Shown here: piece after piece, positions 14,437 through 21,619 of the stretch
How the letters are laid out: every line of letters begins with the position of its first letter
How positions within the stretch are numbered: position 1 is the first letter of the stretch
Assembly (NCBI GenBank): GCA_015486655.1
Contig: WFRF01000162.1
Span: 1-21,619 of the forward strand
DNA: 21,619 nt
Direction of reading: 5' to 3'
From: Caldifarciminota bacterium
Lineage (GTDB): Bacteria; Hydrothermota; 32-111; QNBC01
The notes under the pieces: generated by a model
Seen by the model: the letters and a program-made list of their open reading frames with translations, nothing else
The model's database searches: none
Told to the model about the DNA's origin: nothing
Position numbers and translations under genes: made by a program

Positions 14437-16419
14437 ATGGAAAATAACGAACTGTTTGATGTGTTTAAGCAGGAATCGGATGAACGTATGCAAATCGTTG
14501 TAACCGATATGCTTACAATGGAAGAATTAGGCAAAAATGACGATAAAATAGATGAAATTCTAAGAGAGTTGCACGGTTTAAAAGGTGCGGCAAGGATGAT
14601 AGGACTGAATGACATTGTGGATACCATTCATGCACTTGAGGAATTATTCAGAAACATAAAAACAGAGAAACAAGAATTTAACAAGGATATAATTGATTAT
14701 ATTTTTAATGAAATAGACAAAATAATTGATTTCGCAAGCAATCTGACAGTAAAGGAAGAGAAAAAGCAAGATATTGAAGCAAAAGAGAAAAAAGAGATAA
14801 AAGAAAGGGTATTTCTCAATATTAATTTTGAAAAAGTGGATAACCTTGTAAATGAAATCAATGATTTTACAATATTTTTTAACAATTTTTACTCGGTTAA
14901 AAAACAGATTGAAAATTTATATACTTTGTCTGAGGATGAAAAGACAAAAAAAGAATTGAAAAAGATTAACCGTTTGCTGGATACATATGTTAAGAGAGGG
15001 ACTATAAAGATAAAATCAATTCATGATTCTGTATTCACTCTTCGTATGGTTCCTGTCAACAAAATCTTTGACAGATTTAAAAAGGATGTTAGAAATGTAG
15101 CATCGAAAGAGGAGAAGAAAGTTAATTTTACTATCCAGAGCGGTGATATTGAAGCTGATATACATATTTTACGAAGATTAAACGATCCCATTTTACATAT
15201 TCTAAGGAATGCAGTGATACATGGTATAGAAAAACCCGAGGAGAGAAAGAGAAAAGGGAAAAATGAAACGGGAGAAATAAAAATATCGGCTTCATATGAA
15301 GGGAATAATCTTGTTATAAATATTTCAAATGACGGTAAACCCATAGATTACAATGAAGTTAAGAATGTTGCCGTTCAAAACGGTTTGGTAGAGAAGAGTG
15401 TTGCCGAGAAATATACACAAGAACAGCTAACACAATTTCTCTTTTCAATGGGGTTTACAACTAAAAAAAATGCCGATTACACATCTGGTCGCGGAATAGG
15501 TCTTGATGCCGTTAAAAAAATTGTGGAGGAAGAATTGAAGGGAGCGATTTATCTATCCTCCGATTCCAAAGAAACCGTTTTTGTTCTAAAGATACCATTG
15601 ACACTTTCTTCAACCGATGCAGCTTTTATTAGAGATATGAATAATAGATTTGCCATACCCATAACAGGTGATTTGAGATTTGTGAAATACAATGAAGATG
15701 ATTTGAGGCAGATAGAAAATAAAATATACCTTTTGAAAAACAACACCATTTATCCCGTCCTTTTCTTAAACGATATCTTGAGATATGATAAACCGTTTTC
15801 GGAACAGGGGAGTGCTTTAATTATTTCATCCGATGTTAATCCGTTGTCAATCATATTTGACGAAGTGGAGGACATAAGAAACATAGTGATAAATAAATTA
15901 CCCTATCCGGCTGAAAATATACCGTTTATTTCCGGCGTAACAATTTCGGAAGAAGGAACACCGGTATTGATTCTTGATATTAATGATGTTAAAAAATTTG
16001 CGGGAAATAATGAAATTATCAACAGAAACAAGACGGAGGGCAAAAAGGAGAAGAGGGAAATTAAAGTATTGATAGCGGAGGACTCCCCCACGACCAGAGA
16101 TGTTGAGGTGTCTATCTTGAAAAAAGCCGGTTATAAAGTAAAGGCTGTTGAAAACGGGAAAATTGCATATGAGACGATTAAACAGGAGAGATTTGATATT
16201 TTGGTAACTGATGTGGAAATGCCTGAAATGACAGGTTTTGAGCTGGCAAGTTTACTCAAGAATGATCCTAAGTTTTCAAATATTCCCATAGTGGTAGTAA
16301 CCACCAGAGATGATAATGAATTTATTCAAAAAGGAATAGAGATAGGGGTTGACGGATATTTTCTTAAAACCAAATTCAGTGAAGAGGAATTTTTGAAGAA
16401 AATTGAAAAGATGGTGTGA
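14437..16419 (+). CDS. cheA: CheA-type histidine kinase with C-terminal receiver (hybrid CheA-REC)
   Basis: 660 residues. Domains in order: Hpt with phospho-acceptor His46 (ELHGLKGAARM); a helical dimerisation segment (about 125-215); GHKL ATPase with N-box RNAVIHGIEKPEER (about 257-270) and G2 box GRGIGLDAV (351-359); a CheW-like regulatory domain (about 380-525); and a receiver with Asp592 in LVTDVEMPEMTG. No separate P2 domain is evident. The G1 box reads NDGKPID where CheA usually has DDGxGID. Hybrid CheA-REC proteins are typical of non-flagellar chemosensory systems (FrzE, WspE, PilL types). The open frame extends 15 codons upstream to a TTG, but that TTG is the -35 box and the ATG has AAGGAG before it. 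First gene of the operon. Confidence 0.93.
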   Translation: MENNELFDVFKQESDERMQIVVTDMLTMEELGKNDDKIDEILRELHGLKGAARMIGLNDIVDTIHALEELFRNIKTEKQEFNKDIIDYIFNEIDKIIDFASNLTVKEEKKQDIEAKEKKEIKERVFLNINFEKVDNLVNEINDFTIFFNNFYSVKKQIENLYTLSEDEKTKKELKKINRLLDTYVKRGTIKIKSIHDSVFTLRMVPVNKIFDRFKKDVRNVASKEEKKVNFTIQSGDIEADIHILRRLNDPILHILRNAVIHGIEKPEERKRKGKNETGEIKISASYEGNNLVINISNDGKPIDYNEVKNVAVQNGLVEKSVAEKYTQEQLTQFLFSMGFTTKKNADYTSGRGIGLDAVKKIVEEELKGAIYLSSDSKETVFVLKIPLTLSSTDAAFIRDMNNRFAIPITGDLRFVKYNEDDLRQIENKIYLLKNNTIYPVLFLNDILRYDKPFSEQGSALIISSDVNPLSIIFDEVEDIRNIVINKLPYPAENIPFISGVTISEEGTPVLILDINDVKKFAGNNEIINRNKTEGKKEKREIKVLIAEDSPTTRDVEVSILKKAGYKVKAVENGKIAYETIKQERFDILVTDVEMPEMTGFELASLLKNDPKFSNIPIVVVTTRDDNEFIQKGIEIGVDGYFLKTKFSEEEFLKKIEKMV

Positions 16420-16421
16420 AT

Positions 16422-17435
16422 ATGATTAAAATTTTAGTAGTTGATGATTCTCCCGTTATCAGAATTACTCTGAAAAATGCTTTAAAAAGAATTGAAGAGT
16501 TTGAAATAGTAGGTGTTGCATCAAATGGGGAAGAGGCAATAAAAGAAAATTTACTGAAATCACCAGATATTATTATAATGGATATTTCCATGCCCGTTAT
16601 GGATGGTTTAGCGGCAATAAAACATATAATGAAAACAAAACCTGCGAAAGTGCTGGTATTTTCGGGTTCACAATTTTTTGCTAATTCCGTGGACCCGGTT
16701 TATGAAGCGCTGTCGGTGGGTGCGATGGACATCATAAAAAAAACTTCCGTTATTGATCCTAACAGTAAAGACTTTGAGATACTCGTCGAAAAAATAAAAG
16801 AATTGAATAATGTTGATTTGCATAAGGGAGGAATAGTTCGTAAGAGGGGAATCACACCACTGAGTAAATTAAAACATGAATTTAAAGTGGTCGCCATAGG
16901 TGTGTCCACGGGAGGACCTCTTGTTCTTAAAGAAATATTGGGAAAACTGCCTGAAAATTTTAACAAATCCATTGTTATTACACAGCATATGACTAAGGGA
17001 TTTATTAAAGGATTATCTGATTGGCTTAATTCGGTAATCAAGGTAAAGACAAAAATTCCTGTTGAAGGAGAGCCATTGGAAAAGGGATACGTTTATTTTG
17101 CTCCCGATTATTATCATCTCGGTGTGCGAAACGGTAAATTTAAGTTTATTGATATTCCGCCGAGAAATAATTTTAAACCTTCCTGTGATGTGATGTTTGA
17201 AGAGTTTTCCAATGAATATAAGAGAAGTTTGCTTGGAATAATTTTGACCGGAATGGGTAATGACGGTACTGAGGGATTGAAGAGTGTAAAAGGTAAAGGA
17301 GGATATGTAATAGCTCAAGACGAATCCTCTTCGGTAGTTTACGGTATGCCCAAAGCAGCAATAGATGCGGGCGTTGTGGACATCGTTTTGCCGGCGGATA
17401 TAATAGGAGAGTATTTGAGTAAATATGGAACTTAA
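16422..17435 (+). CDS. cheB: CheB receptor methylesterase/glutamine deamidase
   Basis: 337 residues, usual CheB length. N-terminal receiver with Asp8/Asp9 and phospho-acceptor Asp54 (IIMDISMPVMDG), then a linker and the methylesterase domain with catalytic Ser162 (GVSTGGP), His in TQHMTKGF and Asp in TGMGNDGTEG. It removes methyl groups from receptor glutamates when phosphorylated by the kinase. The start codon lies just after the cheA stop; a GTG at 16416 overlapping that stop is an alternative. Its 3' end overlaps cheR by 11 nt. Confidence 0.96.
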   Translation: MIKILVVDDSPVIRITLKNALKRIEEFEIVGVASNGEEAIKENLLKSPDIIIMDISMPVMDGLAAIKHIMKTKPAKVLVFSGSQFFANSVDPVYEALSVGAMDIIKKTSVIDPNSKDFEILVEKIKELNNVDLHKGGIVRKRGITPLSKLKHEFKVVAIGVSTGGPLVLKEILGKLPENFNKSIVITQHMTKGFIKGLSDWLNSVIKVKTKIPVEGEPLEKGYVYFAPDYYHLGVRNGKFKFIDIPPRNNFKPSCDVMFEEFSNEYKRSLLGIILTGMGNDGTEGLKSVKGKGGYVIAQDESSSVVYGMPKAAIDAGVVDIVLPADIIGEYLSKYGT

Positions 17436-18864
17436 ACTTAGTGATATTAAAGAGTATATACTGAGAAAATACGGTATTGAATTAAAAGAGGATAAGTTGA
17501 AGAAATTATATTCTATTATCGGTAAGAATATAGATGTTTCAAGATTTACGGAAAAGAAGATACTATTTGATTTTATGGATAATCATAGAGACCTGAGAGA
17601 AGAGATCATCGATGAAATTGTCGTTCATGAAACGCATTTTTTCAGAAATGTTCATCAATTTATTCAGTTAAGGGATTACATACTTCCTTATTTGATCAGA
17701 AGGAATAAAAAATTGAAGATTTTAAGCTTGGGGTGTTCTTCAGGGGAAGAACCTTATTCGGTTGCTATGATAGTTGATTATTATTTTAAGGGGTTCAAAA
17801 AGGATATATCCATTGATGCCGTGGATCTGTCACAGAAGGCAATTGAAAAAGCCAAAAGCGGAATATACAGGAAATATTCTTTTAAGAATTATAACGAATT
17901 CAAGGATTTGGAAGCATATTATTTTACCGTTAACGGGAAAAATTTTGTTTTATCCGATGATATAAAAAGAATGGTCAGATTTACAAAAGAAAATGTATTT
18001 GAATTTTTCAAATATGACAAAAGCAATTACAGCTTGATTTTCTGCCGTAATTTAATAATTTATTTCGATGAAAAAACCATGAGAAAATTCCTGGATCTCG
18101 TACTTGCTCATTTGGACAAGGATGGTTTTTATGTGGCCGGACACAGCGAGATACTGGAAAAAATACACGACGGCTTTCAGATTATGTTTCTTGGAGAGAC
18201 TTTCATATATAAAAGACGTTCTATTTATAAACCTGTTGAGGTTGAACCCGCAGTTAAAAAGAGAAATGAAGATGTCTTAAAGAAAAAAGGAAAACAAGTT
18301 CCGCTCCGCAAAAATGTACAGATAAAAAATGTAGAGCCCAAAATTGATTTTTTGAACAAAAAGGAAACAATCTACAGATTGCTTGAAGAGGAGAATTTTG
18401 AAAAAGCGGAGCAATCGTGTGAAGAACTTTTGGCAATTAAAGAAGATGAAGATGTTAAAGTTGCTTTTTCCTACATTCTTATGAATCTGAAAAAATTTGA
18501 AAAAGCCTCCGAGATTTTGAAAAAAACGAAGGGATTTAATTCATCGGTGAAATACCATATACTATTGGGGATAAATTACTATTTTCTTATGCAATTCGAT
18601 AAAGCGATTAAGTCCTTTAAAAATGTTTTGTTTATATGTGATTCAAGTATTTACGCTTATTATTACCTCGGTTTGATATATGAGCAGAAACAAAATTATA
18701 ATATGGCGAAAAAGTATTTTGATAAAGCCATTTCAAACAGGCTTAGTGATAATTGTAATTATGATTTTGACAGAATTGACAAGAACCTAAAAATAGAGTT
18801 GGAAGAATTTATAAAAATAGCAAAGGAAAAAGTAAATAAAATAAATATGTTAATAAAGGAGTGA
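17425..18864 (+). CDS. cheR: CheR receptor methyltransferase with C-terminal TPR-like repeats
   Basis: 479 residues against about 270-290 for plain CheR. The N-terminal helical CheR domain and SAM domain carry HETHFFRN (68-75), GCSSGEEPYS (103-112) and FCRNLIIYFD. After residue ~270 comes a Lys-rich linker, then helical repeats (about 310-470) of TPR character (YHILLGINYYFLMQFDKAIK, YYYLGLIYEQKQNYNMAKKY). TPR-tailed CheR proteins occur in FrzF and WspC type systems. It methylates receptor glutamates. It begins inside the end of cheB, with GGAGAG about 13 nt upstream. Confidence 0.95.
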   Translation: MELKLSDIKEYILRKYGIELKEDKLKKLYSIIGKNIDVSRFTEKKILFDFMDNHRDLREEIIDEIVVHETHFFRNVHQFIQLRDYILPYLIRRNKKLKILSLGCSSGEEPYSVAMIVDYYFKGFKKDISIDAVDLSQKAIEKAKSGIYRKYSFKNYNEFKDLEAYYFTVNGKNFVLSDDIKRMVRFTKENVFEFFKYDKSNYSLIFCRNLIIYFDEKTMRKFLDLVLAHLDKDGFYVAGHSEILEKIHDGFQIMFLGETFIYKRRSIYKPVEVEPAVKKRNEDVLKKKGKQVPLRKNVQIKNVEPKIDFLNKKETIYRLLEEENFEKAEQSCEELLAIKEDEDVKVAFSYILMNLKKFEKASEILKKTKGFNSSVKYHILLGINYYFLMQFDKAIKSFKNVLFICDSSIYAYYYLGLIYEQKQNYNMAKKYFDKAISNRLSDNCNYDFDRIDKNLKIELEEFIKIAKEKVNKINMLIKE

Positions 18865-18866
18865 TT

Positions 18867-19235
18867 ATGAAAAGAGTTCTTTATATTGAAGACAGCATAA
18901 CGCTTGTTAAAATAGTGAAAACGTTTTTGGAAGAAAACGGTTATGAGGTTACTACTGTGGACAATTACGAAGATGCCGTAAAGTTAATTGATGAAAACGA
19001 TTATGATGTAATCGTATCGGATATCATATTGCGGGGGATTAACAGAACAGGTTATGACATTGTAAAATATTTCAGAAAAAACAAAAGTGAAGAAACACCG
19101 GTTATTGTTACTTCCACAAGGGGAGGAAGGGGTGTTGTCGTTGCATCGAAAATGTCAGGAGCAAACCATTTTCTCCAGAAACCGTTTGATCCGGAAGATT
19201 TACTTAATATAATCAATGAGGAAATTAATAAATGA
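18867..19235 (+). CDS. cheY: CheY-like single-domain response regulator
   Basis: 122 residues, receiver only. Acidic pair in YIEDS, phospho-acceptor Asp in VIVSDIIL, Thr in VIVTSTRGG and Lys in FLQKPFDPEDL are all present, so it should be phosphorylatable. No output domain. ATG 18867 sits 5 nt after AAAGGAG that overlaps the cheR stop; an in-frame GTG at 18861 is less likely. Because the hybrid kinase already has its own receiver, this may be the diffusible output or a phosphate sink. Confidence 0.94.
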   Translation: MKRVLYIEDSITLVKIVKTFLEENGYEVTTVDNYEDAVKLIDENDYDVIVSDIILRGINRTGYDIVKYFRKNKSEETPVIVTSTRGGRGVVVASKMSGANHFLQKPFDPEDLLNIINEEINK

Positions 19236-20134
19236 AAAAATTTCTTTTGGGTAAATTATCAAACCTGTTTATTGCATTCCAGATTAACGATGTTAAAGCA
19301 ATAATCGATAAATATAATGTAATTCCGCCTGATTTCTATCTGTCCTATTTTGCCGGTTACTATTTGAATCCCAAGAATGACAACCTGATGCCTATAATCG
19401 ACCTTAATAACCTGTATAATATTATACCTTCCGGCGATGAAAGGAAAATGTTAATAATCAACAATCAATATGCACTGCTGTTGGATGATGTTGATAAAAT
19501 TGTAGAAGCAAAAGCCGTATCTGTTAAGAGAAGTAAAAAGATTGAAGAAATTTCATTTAAAACATATATAAAAACTGATAAAAAGGTAATACCTATTATT
19601 GATTTGTCCGAAATAGAATCAAAAATGGCTAAAGAAAAGCGTTTTGAAAAAAATCTTCAGAAAAGGAAGAAGATTTTGCCCCTCACCAATGAAAAATACC
19701 GTAATGAGGAAATACCGGAGAAGGTGCGGGCCGGGGAAAAGAGGGTAATGCTGGTTTTTCAATATGGAAATAAAAATTATGGCGTAGAGACGCAATATGG
19801 TTATTATATAGCAAACAGGACGAGGATGGTCCCGTATCCTTATACGGATAAAATATCGGGTTTAATTAATCTGCACGGAGAGATGATAAACATTCTGTCG
19901 GCAGAATATGCCTACGGAGACGAAGAAACAGATACGGATAAGTTTGTTATTATTGATTACGATGATATCAAATTGGGTTTGAAAACGGAGAAAATTATCA
20001 GTATATATAAAATTGACGAATCCAAAATGATTGATAAAAAGAATGAAAACAGCTTTATAAAATATATATATAGGGATGATGCGGAGATTCTTGTCCTCGA
20101 TATTGAAAATATGGTAAAGAGTTTGATTGAATAG
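19232..20134 (+). CDS. Tandem double CheW-like coupling protein
   Basis: 300 residues, about twice a normal CheW. The first unit (1 to ~130) is divergent but keeps the strand pattern FIAFQINDVKAIIDKYNVIPP and MPIIDLNNLYNI. A charged Lys-rich linker (about 130-165) follows. The second unit (168-300) is more typical: VMLVFQYGNKNYGVET, ISGLINLHGEMINIL, KFVIIDYDDIKLGLKTEKIISI. CheW links receptors to CheA, and a double form could bridge two receptor or kinase sites. Its ATG overlaps the cheY stop (ATGA). No single-domain CheW gene is nearby, so this is likely the only coupling protein of the system. Confidence 0.85.
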   Translation: MKKFLLGKLSNLFIAFQINDVKAIIDKYNVIPPDFYLSYFAGYYLNPKNDNLMPIIDLNNLYNIIPSGDERKMLIINNQYALLLDDVDKIVEAKAVSVKRSKKIEEISFKTYIKTDKKVIPIIDLSEIESKMAKEKRFEKNLQKRKKILPLTNEKYRNEEIPEKVRAGEKRVMLVFQYGNKNYGVETQYGYYIANRTRMVPYPYTDKISGLINLHGEMINILSAEYAYGDEETDTDKFVIIDYDDIKLGLKTEKIISIYKIDESKMIDKKNENSFIKYIYRDDAEILVLDIENMVKSLIE

Positions 20135-20163
20135 GAAGATTAAATTAATAACAAGGAGTATTT

Positions 20164-21619
20164 ATGGATAATAATGTAAAGGAAATTCTTGAGAGGGAAC
20201 GTATTGAGAAACTCAAAGAAATGTCCCTTTCGGGTGTAAAGCTGAGATACTTTTTTACGGGATTTTCTCTGACTCTCGCACTAATCTGGAGATTAACAAA
20301 CATGTCGGATATGCCATATTGGATGATGCTTGTTTTATTAGTGATGCAGTTGCTTAATAACTCTCTGGTTCTTTTTACCACAAAAAAGGGTGTTTATGGA
20401 GATTATGTTGAAGTCATTGTTCACATTTTGGATTCCATAGGAATATTGACGCTTGCCTATTATTCCGGTATGGCAGCAAGTCCGTTTTTCCTGATGCTGT
20501 TTATGACACTTTTTGTTAACGCCATTAAAACCGGTTATAAAAGGGGAGGATTGAAGATCATTTCGGACTTTGCAGTGTTTATGGTCCTGTTGGTTATTGC
20601 GCAGATAAGCGGCAGACAATTCAACTGGATATACCAGTTATCCGGTTTTTCATTCTATGCTGTTATTGCCATCGCCATGTGTCATATATCTCAGCAGACA
20701 TTAAATCGTATGATTAAATTCAGGGAGATAATAGGTACTGTTGAAGGGACAGGGCAACTAAGTATGAGAAGTAATGATGAAGAGAAGGACGAATTGGGCT
20801 TTTTACAGATGAGCTTTAACAGAATGTTGGATTCGCTTGAAAAAATGGCCAAACAAATAAAGATAATAGCGGAAGACAGATTATTTGACAATGAACTGAA
20901 TGAAGAGATTCCGGGTGATTTGGGAGAAGCTAAAATTCAGCTATTGAATAAAATGAGATTGTTGTCCAAAGAAGCAAAAGCCATTGCTGAAGACAACCTT
21001 GAATTGGAAGAATTGAGAATAAAACTTGAGGGAGATATTGGGGGAGCATTTTCGGAGATGGTTACCAGGTTACTTAATCTCTCGGATCTTGCAAAAGAAT
21101 TAAGCCAGGGAAATTTGACAATTAACGGAGAGGAATTGGGTGACGGAACCATAGGGAGAGCAATGAGAGACATGCTGAATAATTTGAGACTGCTTATGCA
21201 GCAAATTAAAGAAGCGGGGCTTAGGATTGCAAGTGCATCAAATGAGATTTTATCCTCTACCGAGGAGTTAAGTGCCGGGTCCAGTGAACAAGCATCAAGT
21301 ATTGAAGAGGTTACGGCAACAATAGAAGAGTTTGCAAAAACTTCAAAACAGATTGCCGATACGGCAAGTATGGTCGAGGAACAGGCAAGTGAAAGCTTAA
21401 AGAAAACAATTGACGGAACGGCAAGCATGGAGAATGCCGCTCAGGCTATGAATGATATAAGAGTGTCCGCGGAAAGTACTTCAAAGAGGATTCTGGAGCT
21501 TGGCCATAAATCGGAAAAGATAGACGAAGTGGCAAAATTTATCAATGAAATTGCCTCTCAAACAAAACTCTTGTCCCTGAATGCATCAATTGAAGCTGCC
21601 GGAGCCGGTGAAGCCGGGA
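20164..21619 (+). CDS. Multi-spanning methyl-accepting chemotaxis transducer with several HAMP units (partial, C-terminus outside window)
   Basis: 485 residues visible, open at the right edge; ATG 8 nt after AAGGAG. After a ~25-residue cytoplasmic start there are about six hydrophobic segments (roughly residues 28-178) with very short loops and no periplasmic sensor domain. Next come four consecutive HAMP-like stretches (about 185-345), recognised by repeated xIAEDxL / GD-G-A pattern and NLTINGEELGDGT, then the coiled-coil signalling domain with methylation-region Glu/Gln/Ala heptads and the start of the hairpin tip. The tip reads QTKLLSLNASIEAAGAGEAG where canonical receptors have QTNLLALNAAIEAARAGE. 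It is probably the dedicated receptor of this operon, sensing at or within the membrane. Confidence 0.93.
   Translation, partial: MDNNVKEILERERIEKLKEMSLSGVKLRYFFTGFSLTLALIWRLTNMSDMPYWMMLVLLVMQLLNNSLVLFTTKKGVYGDYVEVIVHILDSIGILTLAYYSGMAASPFFLMLFMTLFVNAIKTGYKRGGLKIISDFAVFMVLLVIAQISGRQFNWIYQLSGFSFYAVIAIAMCHISQQTLNRMIKFREIIGTVEGTGQLSMRSNDEEKDELGFLQMSFNRMLDSLEKMAKQIKIIAEDRLFDNELNEEIPGDLGEAKIQLLNKMRLLSKEAKAIAEDNLELEELRIKLEGDIGGAFSEMVTRLLNLSDLAKELSQGNLTINGEELGDGTIGRAMRDMLNNLRLLMQQIKEAGLRIASASNEILSSTEELSAGSSEQASSIEEVTATIEEFAKTSKQIADTASMVEEQASESLKKTIDGTASMENAAQAMNDIRVSAESTSKRILELGHKSEKIDEVAKFINEIASQTKLLSLNASIEAAGAGEAG

Overview
The window comes from an anaerobic, fermentative or syntrophic-type bacterium with a low-to-moderate G+C genome (high 30s percent by eye, not counted). 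Arginine is written mostly AGA/AGG, ATA isoleucine codons are common, and UGA acts as an ordinary stop. Nearly every redox protein carries [4Fe-4S] motifs, and acetate kinase, carbamate kinase and a NuoEF-type NADH module are present. A textbook sigma-54 promoter shows that the organism uses RpoN. I cannot assign a phylum from the sequence alone.

There are three transcription units. (1) Positions 8820 to 1, minus strand: a seven-gene energy/redox operon read from a sigma-70-type promoter at 8860-8887. In transcription order it encodes a COG2403 (cyclic 2,3-diphosphoglycerate synthetase-like) GTPase, carbamate kinase (arcC), nucleoside diphosphate kinase (ndk), acetate kinase (ackA), NuoE-like and NuoF-like subunits, and a large fused GltD/NuoG-like iron-sulfur flavoprotein cut by the left edge. 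The last three look like a soluble electron-bifurcating complex of the HydABC/Stn type. The visible part of the molybdopterin-like domain lacks the usual catalytic Cys/SeCys and the conserved Lys.

(2) Positions 9206 to 14232, plus strand: a nine-gene operon behind a near-perfect sigma-54 promoter (9147-9163). A perfect 10+1+10 palindrome (9005-9025) and a weaker copy (9076-9096) lie upstream and look like enhancer sites. The products are a Gly/Arg/Tyr-rich DUF5320-type protein, a ferredoxin/RG-rich/zinc-ribbon fusion, a NifX/NafY-like protein, a SAM methyltransferase, two MinD/ParA-type ATPases each carrying an inserted 2x[4Fe-4S] ferredoxin, a second NifX-like protein, a MIP18/DUF59 protein and a metallo-beta-lactamase-fold hydrolase. 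The set resembles the anaerobe-specific ORP (orange protein) cluster of Desulfovibrio, which is also sigma-54 dependent, but with extra members. A strong hairpin terminator sits directly after the first gene, so the DUF5320 protein is probably made in large excess over the rest. This is the most interesting system in the window.

(3) Positions 14437 to the right edge, plus strand: a compact chemosensory operon with a CheA-REC hybrid kinase, CheB, CheR with TPR-like repeats, a single-domain CheY, a tandem double CheW and a multi-spanning transducer with several HAMP-like units (cut by the right edge). No flagellar or pilus gene is present, so the output is unknown. A 16-bp perfect palindrome lies inside its probable promoter and suggests repressor control.
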